NCBI RefSeq assembly: GCF_016801865.2
Contig: NC_068939.1
Span: 142,352,756 to 142,416,755 of the forward strand
Reading direction: 5' to 3'
DNA from: Culex pipiens pallens
Lineage: Eukaryota; Arthropoda; Insecta; Diptera; Culicidae
Length of the DNA: 64,000 bases
Below are positions 1-12,112 of this stretch, in pieces. The notes under the pieces were generated by a model. It saw only the letters and a program-made list of their open reading frames with translations. It made no database searches and was not told where the DNA came from. How positions within the stretch are numbered: position 1 is the first letter of the stretch; each line of letters opens with the position of its first letter. Made by a program: the position numbers and the translations under genes.

Positions 1-1109
1 CTGTGTTTTGAAACAGGTAGATTTTTGCTTGAACTTTTTGTTTGAAATTGATAAAAGGCAAAAAAACTATTTGCGATAATTGACGGCCTTGTATTTAATG
101 AATGTTTTGCTTGTTGTTGTGATATTGGGAACAAATGTTTTGTTTTGAAGTAGAAAGTTTGTCTTTTCGTTGTGATAATTGAAAACCAATGTTTTATTTT
201 AAGTTGCAGGATTGAATATGTAATAAACTATTTAATGAGTATTTATTTTTAGATTGATATAATTCATAAATAAGAGTTTCGAGCGCAACAAAAAGTGCGC
301 ACCTTCATGAATATTGCCTTGTTAGCTGGCAGATTGTGGATTGAGTGCGAGAGCGCGCTAGCGAACAACGAGATGCGCGCGGTCGGCGAAAGAGAGAATG
401 AAGATTGTCAAATCAGTTTTGTGGTTAATTTGTGTGGAATAAGACGTGTTGTTTGTAATTGCAAAATATCTGTGTTTTATTATAAAAGAAAGTCTCCGAT
501 CATGACAGTATGTAGGCTGATAAACAAAAGCAGATAAACTGCCAAACTGTCAAAAAGTTCGAGTTTGTTTGTTTGTGTGCCATAGTCTAATAACTTATTA
601 AATGAATTTTATCCAAACATTTTTTTTTTTTCAAAATTTTATCAGAAAAGTTCATAACAATACGCTTCAGTTTCATCAAGGTATGATAGATTTGAGCTCC
701 CCGAACATGCTCCAATCGACAGAATTGAGTTTTAGTGAATTTCCTGCCAATAAATAAAACGGCCAGTGATGAACTAAAACTATGTTGAAACAGCTGATGA
801 TGAGTGATCGAAATAGGCACTGTCCCCCTACTCTGGCCAGCACAACCCATATGAATACAACTGAAGAAGAAAAAAAGCTGAACTGGTCAACTGCTGCCGC
901 CGCTGCATTCCTACCTGTTGTTGGTCCGACGGTCCGACTGCTGACGACCGTGTTTTTTCCCTTCTTTATTCTTTTATTACACCTGAATGACTTTTGCTCG
1001 TCGTCCAATCATCGCCGTTCGCCACGCCCATGTCGTGCGGTTCGCAGGGGGGCGAGCGAACCCGAATTCCTACTCCGAGCTCCGACTTTGTGACTTTTTT
1101 GGTGCCTTT
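1..1109. other. AT-rich 5' flanking DNA with one repeat fragment
   Basis: I see no gene here. Bases 650-765 match an interspersed repeat that recurs at about 32050-32150 (same strand) and, inverted, at about 35290-35390 (shared words such as CAATCGACAGAAT and the ATAGATTTGAGCTC-like start). The open frames at 295-537 and 676-1093 have no recognisable product. Confidence 0.5.
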
Positions 1110-3840
1110 GGTATGCCCTAAGAAGCCATTTTGCATCATTAGTTTGTCCATATAATTTTCCATACAAATTTGGCAGCTGTCCATACAAAAATGATGTATG
1201 AAAATTCAAAAATCTGTATCTTTTGAAGGAATTTTTTGATCGATTTGGTGTTTTCGGCAAAGTTGTAGGTAGTGCGTCCATCCCGGGAATTCCCGGGACA
1301 AAAATCCCGGGATTTTTCCTAAACCGGGAATTCCCGAATCCCGGGATTTTCTATAATTTGTCCCGGGAATTCCCGAAATTGCAAAAAAATAAATCATATT
1401 TTGGTCTGGAAATTCAGATTTGGTTGTGAAAATAGTAGAACAATAAAATGAATTAAAATTTGTATTCAGCAAATCTCAGCATTAAATTGGCATTTAAGGA
1501 AAAAATATTATAATTTGAATTACCAGGTCCGCAAAATGCCTAGTGCTTTACATTTTTTTCTCTATTATTTTTTTTTTTGAAAAACTGGATATATTTACGT
1601 ATATTTTCGATTTTAAATTAAAAAAAACAATCTCATATCAAATTATTTATAATCAAACACCGGCATCCAGGGCAAATACGTACAAATGTAACGAATAAAT
1701 ACAGCTATTAAAGCAAAAAATATTTGCATGACGTTTTGGATTACTTCGGTTGAAACAGTAACAGAACAAAACAATTTGTACTTCCAAATGTATTGCTCTA
1801 AAATCTCCTGTACCTATTTAGACTGTAGTTCTGATTTTCCCTCGGTTGGCGGTAGTAACTTGAAGATAATTTGTAAAATATGTTTTATATAAAACAATGA
1901 ATTCAAAACTTATCTAAAATTTTACATTGACAGGTATCATTTTATTTTTTGTCGTCATACTGGAATTAAAAATAGTAGTTGATATAAAATCCTAAACACC
2001 ACAAAGACAAAAAAAAAATCTTTTAGGCTATTTTAAAACTGTCGTCTTTGTTTAGATTGAAGTGAGGATTATAACCATTTGATATTATTAAGCTAATTCA
2101 ATGATTTTAAGCTTGAAAACATAACAAATATAATGAAACATAGATTTTATTACTGATTCAAAAATTTCCCGGGATCCCGGGAATTCCCGGGATTCCAAAA
2201 ATATTTTTCCCGTTTCCCGGGAAATTCAAAACCCGGGAAAATTGGACGCCCTAGTTGTAGGTATGGATACGGACTACACTGAAAAAAAATGGTGGTAAAA
2301 AAAATTGGTGATTTTTAATTTAACTTTTTGTGACTAAAACTTGATTTGCAAAAAACACTATTTTTATTTTTTTTTTCATTTTTTGATATGTTTTAGGGGA
2401 CATAAAATGCCAACTTTTCAGAAATTTCCAGGTTGTGCAAAAAATTTTTGACCGAGTTATGAATTTTCGAATCAACACTATTTTTTCAAAAAATCGAAAT
2501 ATTGGTCGCAAAAATTTTTCAACTTAATTTTTCGATGTAAAATCAAATTTGCAATCAAAAAGTATTTGAGTGAAATTTTCATGAAGTGCACCGTTTTCAA
2601 GATATAGCTATATTTATGATTTTTTTAAAATAGTTGAAGTTTTCCATTGTTTTAAAATAGTGCACATGTTTGCCCACTATTGCAAAAAATATTTTTGAAT
2701 AGCTGATTTTACTTTTTTGAACTTTGTTGATACGACCTTTAAGTGCTGAGATATTGTCATGCAAAGGTTTAAAAAGTAGGATAATTGATGTTTTCTAAGT
2801 CTCACCCAAACTACCCAACATTTTCAAACGTCGATATCTCAGCAACTAATGGTCCGATTTTCAGTGTTAAAAATGAAACATTCGTGAAATCGTGATCTTT
2901 CCGAAAATAATACTTTTAAAATTTTCAAATCAAGACTAACATTTCAAAAGGGCCAAACATTCAATATTACGCCTTTTTGAAATGTTAGTCTTGATTTAAA
3001 AAAATGAAAATATTTTTTTCGGAAAGATCGGAAAATTTCACGAATGTTTCATATTTTAACATTGAAAATCGGACAATTAGTTGCTGAGATATCAACGTTA
3101 GAAAATGGTGGGTTGTTTGGGTGAGACTTAGAAAACATCAATTTTCCTGCTTTTTAAACCTTTGCATGGCAATATCTCAGCAACTAAAGGTCGTATCAAC
3201 AAAGTTCAAAAAAGCAAAATATAGAGAATTTTCTCAGCTTTTCAAAAATATTTTTTTCAAAAGTGGGCAAACATGTGCACTAATTTTAAAAAAAGAAAAA
3301 CTGCGACTTTTTCAAAAAAGTTACCTATAAATGGCTATATCTTGAAAACGGTGCACTTTATGAAAATTTCACTAAGTACTTTTTGATTGCAAATTTGATT
3401 TTACATCGAAAAATGAAGTTGAAAAATTTATGCGACCAATAGTTCATTTTTTTTTTTAAATAGTGTTGATTCGAAGATTCATAACTCGGTCAAAGATTTT
3501 TTGCACAACCTGGAAATTTCTGAAAAGTTGGCATTTTATGTCCCCTAAAACATATCAAAAATAAAAAAAAATTAAAAATAGTGTTTTTTTTGCAAATCAA
3601 CTTTTAGTCACAATAAGTTAAATTAAAAATCACCAATTTTTTTTACCGTGTATCATTTTTTAGTGTAGACCTTATCCATACCTACAACTTTGCCGAAGAC
3701 ACCAAATCGATCAAAAAATTCCTTCAAAAGATACAGATTTTTGAATTTTCATACATCATTTTTGTATGGACAGCTGCCGAATTTGTATGGAAAATTATAT
3801 GGACAAACTAATGATGCAAAATGGCTTCTTAGGGCATACC
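1110..3840. repeat. Large palindromic (foldback) element, split by a hAT insertion
   Basis: The left arm (1110-1269 plus 2262 to about 2952) is an imperfect inverted copy of the right arm (about 2978-3840). The outer ends are GGTATGCCCTAAG at left and CTTAGGGCATACC at right. The centre is a loop of about 25 bp near 2953-2977. Arms are about 850 bp once the inserted element 1270-2253 is removed. No transposase frame is visible. A right-arm-only relative, about 1 kb, lies at 45835-46960 (interrupted by another repeat) and a weaker piece at 60190-60300, so this is a family. Target-site duplication at the outer ends was not clear. Confidence 0.8.
1270..2253. mobile_element. hAT-like non-autonomous element, CCCGGGAATTCCCGGG family, copy 1
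   Basis: It starts TAGTGCGTCC and ends GGACGCCCTA (inverted), and is flanked by the perfect 8-bp direct repeat GTTGTAGG (1262-1269 and 2254-2261). The TAGNG start and 8-bp duplication are hAT superfamily hallmarks. Both subterminal zones hold clusters of CCCGGG and GAATTC palindromes; the 984-bp element is otherwise AT-rich and non-coding. The other arm of the host palindrome, near 3680, still has the empty site with the 8-mer present once. Confidence 0.85.
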
Positions 3841-4009
3841 GAATGGTTCGATTATCCGAAGTAAAATTTAGCAATGACTTCAGATAATCCGGTCGGTACT
3901 GTACTAGTGTAAGTATTTGACAAAGTGTTGGGTTAAAAGTATATTTGAAGTTGGATGATCTCTACCACCTCACCATTTTTTTTTTAAATTTTGACATTTT
4001 CAGCATGAA

Positions 4010-4255
4010 TAGTCTGGAATTAGTGGGTCTCGTGGCGCAGGGGTAGTGGCTTCGGCTGCCGATCCCGATGATGCTATGAGACGCGGGTTCGATTCCCGCC
4101 TTATCCACTGAGCTTCTATCGGATGGTGAAGTAAAACGTCGGTCCCGGTTTCTCCTGTCTCGTCAGAGGCGCTGGAGCAGAAATCCCACGTTAGAGGAAG
4201 GCCATGCCCGGGGGGCGTAGTGCCAATAGTTTCGTTTCGTTTTAGTCTGGAATTA
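4010..4255 (+). mobile_element. tRNA-derived SINE with 13-bp target-site duplication
   Basis: The SINE body is 4023-4242. Its 5' part is tRNA-related, with an A box in TGGCGCAGGGGTAGTGG and a perfect B box GGTTCGATTCCC at about 4086. It ends in a TTTCGTTTCGTTTT tail and is flanked by the 13-bp direct repeat TAGTCTGGAATTA at 4010-4022 and 4243-4255. It resembles the Culex SINE family described as Twin; that name is from memory and unverified. The perfect duplication implies a fairly recent insertion. Confidence 0.88.
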
Positions 4256-4559
4256 ATTTGTTAAATCTCTTTGTTTATAGGCGGCTCGAAGTACTATGGA
4301 AGAGAGTGTTAATCTTCACTGGCTAGGCTAGACTGAATGGATTGTGAGATCATCTTATCATTTATTTGACATTGTGATTCAATTCAATGTCATAAAATCC
4401 AAAAACATTGAGATAAATTCGCTTTGCAACAATCATTGGTTTGGATGTATCGTATACGATTATTGTATTGTATAAAAGTTTTGAAACATCGGCTGACATT
4501 ATGTGACAAGAGTGTAAAATCGTAAACATACAACATAAACAAACAAAATCATCAAAATC

Positions 4560-6336
4560 AAAAGACTCCATCTCACAGGCACGCGACGAACCCTTTCCTC
4601 TTTCGGTTGCTAGAGCTGATAATTTCCTCGTCACGTCTTCGACCAACACTGCCGTCGCTGGCGCGTGCCCCGTTCTTCTTCTAAACAACGACGGCGATCA
4701 CTTCTCCGTTTTCAGGTTCAAGGACCTGCTCACCATTTCTCGAAATTCAGGCCAAACAAATCTTCCGCGTCCCATCAGCAGCAGCAGCATCAACGGCAGT
4801 CCCTCACGATCTGTTAAACACCTGCGTTTGAGGCCGCGCCGTCAAACCGAGAATTCGTGAGTTGATCTTCCCGGCGGAAAGCGTGTGTAATTTAAACTAC
4901 TTCTTTGGATAGGTCTGAGCGTCGATTTTTCGGGAGGTTCACGCCACGACGATCGTGGGGATCTCGGAGTCTAGCCTATGCAGATCTTGGGGCCGGAGGA
5001 AGCAAGCGGAACGTCTCGACGAGATCATGAATCAATTTCGTGATCTACCGGAGTCTGTAGCCGGCCGGCCGGCCTGCTTGGCACGAGCAGGTTGATGCTA
5101 AACGATACGGATTTACAGCGCCGAAACAGCAGTGTTCTGAACACCTCGAGTTCCGGGACAACTTGTCCCGGTGAGTGATCTTCGCCGAGGCGTAAATCAC
5201 CGCGCCCCGATGAGTGACCACGCGAGAGTGGGACCACCGGAGCGCGTTGAATAAATGTGTTGATCTCTCTCTCTCTTTCCAGCGTTCTTCTACCTTGGAG
5301 GATCAGCTAGCCGCACTGCTCACCCGATGATCGCGCCCAGGTGAGCGAAAGCAGCGCAACCGGTTCTTCGCGCAGCAACCCTTTCCCGACGACGACGGTG
5401 GGTTCGAGCCAGTGGTGATCTTCGCGACCAAGTCAGTACTCGCTGGAAGCGACTCGGGGAACGACGTTGCGGAGACGTTGACGTTTGTGGAAGATCGTGT
5501 GTGTGCGCGCGCTCTCTCTCAAGTTGATCAACACTGTTGTTGATCAGGAAGTTCGATCGGTACCGCTGGATTAGAGGTGTGACAAAAGTGACGGTGAAGA
5601 AGACCGCGGCTAACCTACATCGGAAAGCTTCCCAAAGTGCAGTGCTCCGGATTAGAGTGGAGAAAGGTGATCCAGATATCGGGACCATCACCACCAGTCG
5701 AGGGTACGACGGTGCTCTGATTTTCCGGATGCCCCGTAATGTTGACCTTACTGATTAGCAGGTCTGCAGCAGCAGCATCAACAGTAACGTTCAGCAGTGT
5801 TCAGTTAGCTTAGTTAGTGCTACAGTACAAATGTGTCAGAAAACAAGAAGAAACGTGCCCCGGTCGACGATCGGCCAAAACAAATAAGAGTTGCCCCGGT
5901 TCAGACCATGCTGCTGGCCAGCCAGGCCGGGATCGGTTCTGTTTACGCAGCGTAATGAGTTGATGCCCTCCGGGAAGGAAGATGGTGATGTTCTGAAGTG
6001 CTGCTGCTACTGGTGTCTAACACTTTTCTGGAGCGCGGAGCGCAGCGTAAAGCGGTCCAGTTTGAGCCGGATCGGGCTCGAAGACGGTTGGCGACACGGA
6101 CGGTGCAGTGTTGTTGATGTCAAGAGTTGTTGCATGAAGAAGAAACAGAGTTTGTGGTACGCGCATCGCAAATACACACACGCAACGGTGATTTTTATCG
6201 ATCAGTGGTGGAATTGGCAAGTGTTGTTGGAAATATTTGGAACGAAGTGTTCAGCAGCAATGGCAAGGATTTGGCGAATTTAGGAAGATAGTGAGATTTG
6301 TTGCAGATCGAGGATCATGTTCCGTGAAGAAGCAAG
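4560..6336 (+). other. dysf: Probable 5' leader of dysf first exon A (mostly 5' UTR)
   Basis: This stretch is clearly richer in GC than its surroundings, holds CAGCAG runs and lacks the interspersed repeats seen on both sides. It ends at the first-exon A start codon. A consensus donor GTGAGT at 5171 and a strong pyrimidine-rich acceptor ending AG at 5281-5282 would define a 112-bp 5' UTR intron. Many short open frames occur but none has family resemblance, and the frame of the 6317 start codon is closed by TAG at 6281. The transcription start cannot be placed from sequence alone, so the left border is approximate. That this is leader rather than enhancer or unrelated DNA is inference. Confidence 0.4.
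6317..6336 (+). CDS. dysf: dysfusion, alternative first coding exon A (20 nt)
   Basis: The exon begins ATG with A at -3. It encodes MFREEA plus the first two bases (AG) of the next codon, then meets the donor GTACGA at 6337. The upstream in-frame TAG at 6281-6283 shows the ATG is the first in its frame. Splicing to the acceptor at 40305 restores AG+A as Arg and continues directly into the bHLH exon, giving an N-terminus of MFREEAR followed by FDANK. The phase match and the MF start shared with exon B support it. The donor is only fair and the intron would be about 34 kb. Which first exon is used in which tissue cannot be told. Confidence 0.6.
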
Positions 6337-7026
6337 GTACGATAAATTTATATGCGATACACAGATAGGTCCATTGCAAAATCTTGATACAACTTGCTGA
6401 AACTTGACGACTTCGACTTAAAATGTTGGAGTCGAAACAGCAAATATCGCTTTTGCAACTTTAGTTCAGATGTTATAGATGTCGGCCACCATTGTTAGTA
6501 CCAACCACTAGTGTCTTCCTTTAACCTACAAGGACTTCACTACACTGGGTTTAGTGGATGAAAGTATGGCAAGGTGTGAAGGCGCCGCATGCATATATTT
6601 ACACTTCACATTTTTTGGGATTATCCACGGTAGTATCTTGTTCTTGTTGTATCGTGAATCTTATTGTTTATCTCAATGTTCAGAGCATTATTACACAAAT
6701 TAGGTGTCTTCTCATCGTTGGATGGCTCATAAGACATTTTGAAAAAGTTCTCTTGAATTTATCTTTTGGAGATGCTAAATTAATTAAACGTTATCGAACG
6801 CAACATAAAAAATAATTATTTAAAAATTACGATATCGTCTTTTGTATTGGTTGAAAATGAGTTAACGATAATGTTTTGTTAAACTCAAATAAGATGCTTT
6901 ATAAAGAGACGATATTAAAAGGAATAACTCGTCTCCTTGTATTTATAGTAATGCATTCTGTTAAAACGCTCAACCAAAGCACAAGATGCTTTCACCCGAT
7001 TTTGGATTTTTTTCCTGGATATCGCA
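6337..7026. other. Start of dysf intron 1, nothing recognised
   Basis: AT-rich sequence after the exon A donor. Short open frames (6558-6815, 6876-7079) have no recognisable product and I see no repeat structure. Confidence 0.4.
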
Positions 7027-7152
7027 ATAGAGTTATCTACGTGCGCATGTGTTGCGTGTATGTACACCAAAAAGATTGAGGTTAAATTTTGTACCCGCCG
7101 GCAAAACAAATGGGGTGCTAGTGTGCGTGAGCTCGGGCTTAGGAAACTCTAT
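7027..7152. mobile_element. 126-bp MITE, copy 1
   Basis: It begins ATAGAGTTATCTA and ends with a slightly decayed inverted form (GGAAACTCTAT). It is about 90% similar by eye to the copy at 42879-43004, whose ends are perfect 13-bp inverted repeats. No coding capacity. Confidence 0.75.
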
Positions 7153-7470
7153 ACACACTTGTGGCAAAGACAAATTTCCCATCACAATGGTCGTGCTTTC
7201 TTTTGACACGTCATACAAATTGTAGGAAAATTCGGACAATTTGTGTTATTTTCACATATTTATGTTGATGCACATTTTTTTAAATACAATTCAATCGTTG
7301 TTTTCCAAAATAAACTGATAAAGTCCATCAAACTACTGATTCAAGCATAATTTAGTTTGTATTGGAATTCTGTGCACACTTGTGACGCGTAGTACATTTT
7401 TCACCTTCAAAACACACTTGTGACACGTGTTTTCTGATTTTTGTTTACATTATTTACTGTATCTTTTAAC

Positions 7471-8569
7471 TAGAGCATCCAATTTCCCGGGGTTACAAAA
7501 TTCCCGGGAAACGGGAAATTTTCAACAAATTTCCCGGGAAATCCCGGGAATTCCCGGGAAATCCCGGGAATTCCCGGGAAATTTTATTTTTTTCGAAAAT
7601 TATTCTGATACTGTTTCTGGTTTATATTTTGCAACAGAATTGTATAGAACAGCAATTTTAATGGTCAAAATGAGTGTGAGGATCAATTAATGGCTTGACT
7701 GCTTGTAAAAAATCATGCAACTTTGAGAAAATATATAAATTTTCTAATTTTTTATGCCGTCTTTAAAATCGTACCGTATATTTGAATATTTGAAGCGAGT
7801 TCTTGAAATATGGTTGCATTCTTTGGGTAAATTTCATATGATACGAAGTTGTTTTTTTGTGATTTTTCATGGTTCCATTTATGGTATGATTTCAGTTATA
7901 TGGTTATATGGCCTAATAAATTAAATAGAATAAAATAATTTTCATAGTGTAAAAGTGGTTGAAAATAAACGATATTTTATTTATATTTAATCCTCTTACG
8001 GCCTCGGTAGCTCACGTGCTTCATAAATTTGTAACTTCAAACAACCCTTTTTGAAAATTTTTATTATATCAATTCAATTTTCATCGGATATGGTCAAGGT
8101 AAACAAAATTGTTAAACACATCTAAATTCATGGCTGGAAGAGGTGAATGATTCAACAAAAAAATTCGTTAAGAAAGGTTGTCGAAAATAAAATAAATAAT
8201 ATTCATTCCATAATAGCGTAATTTTTGTTGCCCAACATGTAAGCAAATAATATTCCTAGTTGTGAATGCTTCAAAAATAAATATTGTCTGAATTAAACCT
8301 TGACATGAAATTCACAGACAAGCTGATTATTTCAAAATGAACAGTAGATTGAAATGAATAAAATCAAATCAGGTTAGCTAATTAGTATTACTTTTTGTAT
8401 TATTTCAAAACATTGGTGCCAAAAAGGTAGGAAAATGTATACTTTCGCTTGTATTTCGGGAATTCCCGGGAAATTTACAAATTTCCCGGGAAACGGGAAA
8501 TATTTTTTTCCGGGAAATCCCGGGAATTCCCGGGATTTTTTTTCCCGGGACGGGAAATTGGACGCTCTA
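7471..8569. mobile_element. hAT-like element, CCCGGGAATTCCCGGG family, copy 2
   Basis: The ends TAGAGCATCCAATTTCCC and (inverted) TAGAGCGTCCAATTTCCC form terminal inverted repeats. The 8-bp duplication CTTTTAAC is perfect at 7463-7470 and 8570-8577. The CCCGGGAATT clusters at both ends match the sibling copies, but the 1.1-kb middle is different, so this is a separate subfamily. Open frames with GIPGKF- or REFPGF-like repeats are translations of the CCCGGGAATT tandem words, not genes. Confidence 0.85.
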
Positions 8570-8817
8570 CTTTTAACTGGTGTTAGCAAATTAGTTGAAA
8601 CTTGGAGCGTTTGTTCAGCGATAGTATACAATCCGATTGCTTCAAAAAGTTTGACTCCATCATTCCTAGTTTGGAAAATATTTACAATCAATCTTTAAAA
8701 ATCGATTTTCTCGAAAAGTATCAAATAGTCGTTGGTCGATATGTTGACGAGCTACTGAAAAATTTACTTGTCAATTCTTAATCTGTTCACGGTGTATTTT
8801 TCCGAGAACATTAAGAT

Positions 8818-10081
8818 TAGTGCGTCCATCCCGGGAATTCCCGGGACAAAAATCCCGGGATTTTCCCAAAACCGGGAATTCCCGAATCCCGGGATTTTCC
8901 ATAATTTGTCCCGGGAATTCCCGAAATTGAAAAAAATAATCATTGTTCTGGAAATTCAGATTTTGTTGTGGAAATAGTAGAATACTAAGTAATCGAAGCA
9001 TGAACATAGAATAACAGCTGAATACTAAATAATCGATAACATTAATTTAAATTTGTATTCGGCAAATATCAGCATTTATTTTCTTATAATTTTAGTTACC
9101 AGGTTCACAAAACTCCCGGGAATCCCGGGTCCCGGGAATTCCCGAAATTGAAAAAAATAATCATATTTTGTTCTGGAAATTCAGATTTTGTTGTGGAAAT
9201 AGTAGAATACTAAGTAATCGAAGCATGAACATAGAATAACAGCTGAATACTAAATAATCGATAAAATTAATTTAAATTTGTATTCGGCAAATATCAGCAT
9301 TTATTTTCTTATAATTTTAGTTACCAGGTTCACAAAACTGCCTAGCGCATTAATTTTATTCTCTTTTATTTTTTAAATAGAATGGATATATTAACGTATG
9401 TTTACGATTTAAAATTTAAAAAAAAATCTCTTGTTAAAATATTTTTAATCAAACATTTGGGATGACTTCGGTTAAAACAGGAACAGAACAAAACAATTAG
9501 TACACCGATTTCCAAATGTATTGCTCTAAAATCTCCTGTACCTATTCAGACATCAGACCCGATTTTCCTCCGGTTGGCGGTAGTAACTTGAAGTTAATTT
9601 GTTAAATATATTTTATATAAAACAATGAACTCAAAACTATTCAAAAATTCAACATTGACTGGTATAATTTTATTTGTTGTCGTTTTTTGTTCTTTTAAAA
9701 ATATAAAAGAAACTTTTATATGACATGAGTAAAACAGCTTACTCATGTAATATAAAAAATTATAAGGAAATATTTTCATAAAGACTGATGACCGCAAATA
9801 AAAAAAAAATTATCATTTTTATTTATTTTTTTTTATTAATTTTTAATTTCTTATAGGCTATTTGAAAACTGTCGTCCTTGTTTAGATTGAAGTGTAGATT
9901 ATCATAATTTAATATTATTAAGCTAATTCTATGATTTTAAACTTGAAAACATAACAAATATAATGAAAACAAAGATTTAATTACTGAAAAAAAATCCCGG
10001 GATCCCGGGAATTCCCGGGATTTCAAAAATATTTTTCCCGTTTCCCGGGAAATTCAAAACCCGGGAAAATTGGACGCCCTA
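8818..10081. mobile_element. hAT-like element, CCCGGGAATTCCCGGG family, copy 3, with internal duplication
   Basis: Same family as 1270-2253: it starts TAGTGCGTCC and ends GGACGCCCTA. A block of about 190 bp at 8930-9113 is repeated at 9147-9338 with a CCCGGGAATC cluster between, making it about 280 bp longer than copy 1. The flanking 8-mers (ATTAAGAT and AAAGATAA) no longer match cleanly. It sits at the left end of the palindrome that starts near 10082. Confidence 0.8.
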
Positions 10082-11075
10082 AAAGATAAAAAATTCGGCA
10101 AGTCTGATATTTGGCACCATGAAAGAAGGGCTCTTTCCCGACATTTTGCGGGGTCCGGCGAAATATTTCGTCGGGGGGTCTAGAGCAACTTTTTTTTAAA
10201 GATTTTTTTTCGATTTTATAGGATTTTTCTTCAGAAAAGTCGATAGAAATCGATGGGTTCATGTTCATATCCATCAAATTTCTTATGAATGTGCCTCAAG
10301 AGACTCATATTTGACCTCAAATCAAAAGTTTCCAACCCAAATTTACCAGATTTCTAGCTTTCTTTGAAATAACCCCAACATCCAAGCTGGAAACCTCAAA
10401 ACGACCGAATAAAAATCTTTTCTTTGTACAATTTGTCATAAAAATACAGCAACAGATTGCCCGGATACAAATTCGAGCTTAAACCATTGCTAAACTTAGA
10501 GTATTTCATTTAAAAGCTATTTATTACCCAAAAGGTTCCCAACATTATTTTTTCAATCCTCTGCCATACAACACTAAAATATTTTAAAACATTTTCGAAT
10601 CAATCACATTGTAGAGAACAGTTTTCTGAACAATTTCCATAAAAAAGTAACTATTTTGATTCAATATGAGCATAGATATACACAATTTCGTAAAATAAAA
10701 AGTGACTTTCTCCAAAATGAGTGGATTTAATTCCCATTCAAACGATTTACGAATTTTGGTATATCTCTGCTCATATTGGTTCAAAATTGTTACTTTTTTA
10801 TGGAAATTGTTCAGAAAACTGTTCTCTACAATGTGATTGATTCGAAAATATTTTAAAATAGTTAAGTGTTGTATGGTAGATGTCGTTTTGAGGTTTCCAG
10901 CTTGGATGTTGGCGTTATTTTAAAGAAAGCTAGAAATCTGGTAAATTTGGGTTGGAAACTTTTGATTTGAGGTCAAAAATGTAATTTACAGTCGCTTGAG
11001 GCACATTCATAAGAAATCGATTTCCATCGATTTTTCTGAAGAAATATCAGACTTGACGATTTTTTTATCTTATGT
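10082..11075. repeat. 1-kb palindromic (foldback) element
   Basis: The left arm (GATAAAAAATTCGGCAAGTC onward) is inverted at the right end (GACTTGACGATTTTTTTATC, about 11052-11071). Inner matching blocks include 10330-10405 with 10885-10975, and 10600-10680 with 10765-10860. The centre is near 10715. It is unrelated in sequence to the palindrome at 1110-3840, and no protein is encoded. Confidence 0.7.
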
Positions 11076-11895
11076 TTGTTCTAGGAAGCACACCGTGTGT
11101 TGTCTTAAATTTCAAGAAATAATGGAGCCAGTTGCTGTAAACATTATTTTGAAAAACATGGAAAACTTGAAGGATTCCGTTGAATCAATAATCCATTTTT
11201 TTGCCAGAAGATTTATGACTTTATTTGAATAAAAAAATAATCAGATCTAGCTGAGAAAAAAAATAAAGTTATGTTGATTTATTTTATTCCATTTATAAAG
11301 GAGTCTGTTGAACACACAAGGCAAAAATATATGGCCGGTTTTGTGAGAATATTTCTTTACGTAATTTTCAATACGTCGTATTAGCCTGCACGACCTTCGA
11401 GACTTATTTCAGATGCAAATAGATTAACCATTGTATTCATTAAAGAGTATTCAAAACATTTTCGAAATTGATAGTTCATAAATTGAACGAGAACTAACCG
11501 AAAACAACCTTCTTAAAAATACGCTAGGACCCTTTGTAAACTAACCCAAGATTTATTTTTTGCTTATCGTAACAGCATTTGAGAGTACACAGTAGCAACA
11601 AAATTGTATTTTGAGAGGTTGGTAAATTTGGTTGAGTGAATATTGCCTCTATTTTTAAGCGAATGTTATTCAAAATAATGTGTAAAAATGTGAAATTCAC
11701 CAATGATGTTGAAATTTTCAAGTTCCAGTTCCTACTTTTTTTACTACACAAAATCTGTCACCACTTCCAGATGTGATATTACGATCATTTTTATACTTAG
11801 TAGATTTACTCATTTTTGGACGCAAGAACAGTGGACCTTTTGAATAAGTATTTTTATTGATTGTTTTTTACATTTTTTTTTTGACACAAATGGTG
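11076..11895. other. Intronic AT-rich DNA, nothing recognised
   Basis: No exon, known repeat or convincing open frame seen. Confidence 0.4.
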
Positions 11896-11897
11896 TA

Positions 11898-12112
11898 AGG
11901 GAACAGCGTCTAATTCCATCGTGCCTCTAATGTTGCTATACCAGCATTTTGACATTCAATTACAGCTTGTTAAAAGCACATTAATAGCTCTATAAGAAGT
12001 GAACAAGATTTTTTTTATGAAAAGTTTTTCAAAATTGGTTGTTTAAATATTGAACAATCTAATTGGATGGAGTTAGGAGCGAGTGCTTAACCTGCTAAAC
12101 AAGAATTTCCCC
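11898..12112. mobile_element. TA-flanked MITE, copy 1
   Basis: Flanked by TA (11896-11897 and 12113-12114). It starts AGGGAACAGCGTCTAATTCC and ends GAATTTCCCC. About 215 bp and non-coding. The sibling copy at 12411-12650 is in the same orientation; both share GGATGGAGTTAGGAGCGAG near the right end. Confidence 0.7.

Noticed and set aside
788..818. CTGATGA...GAAA resembling a hammerhead core
   Set aside because: The segment between the core boxes cannot form a stable stem II and there is no matching stem I.
1206..1472. Pro-Gly-rich open frames (also at 7427-7690, 8374-8698, 8768-9007)
   Set aside because: They are translations of the CCCGGGAATT tandem words in hAT-like ends.
4059..4110. Functional tRNA gene from A and B boxes
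   Set aside because: The tRNA-like head is followed by a conserved tail and flanked by a 13-bp duplication, so it is a SINE.
5320..6283. Open frames in the leader region (for example 5891-6283)
   Set aside because: No domain. They lie in the presumed 5' UTR before a start codon with an upstream in-frame stop.
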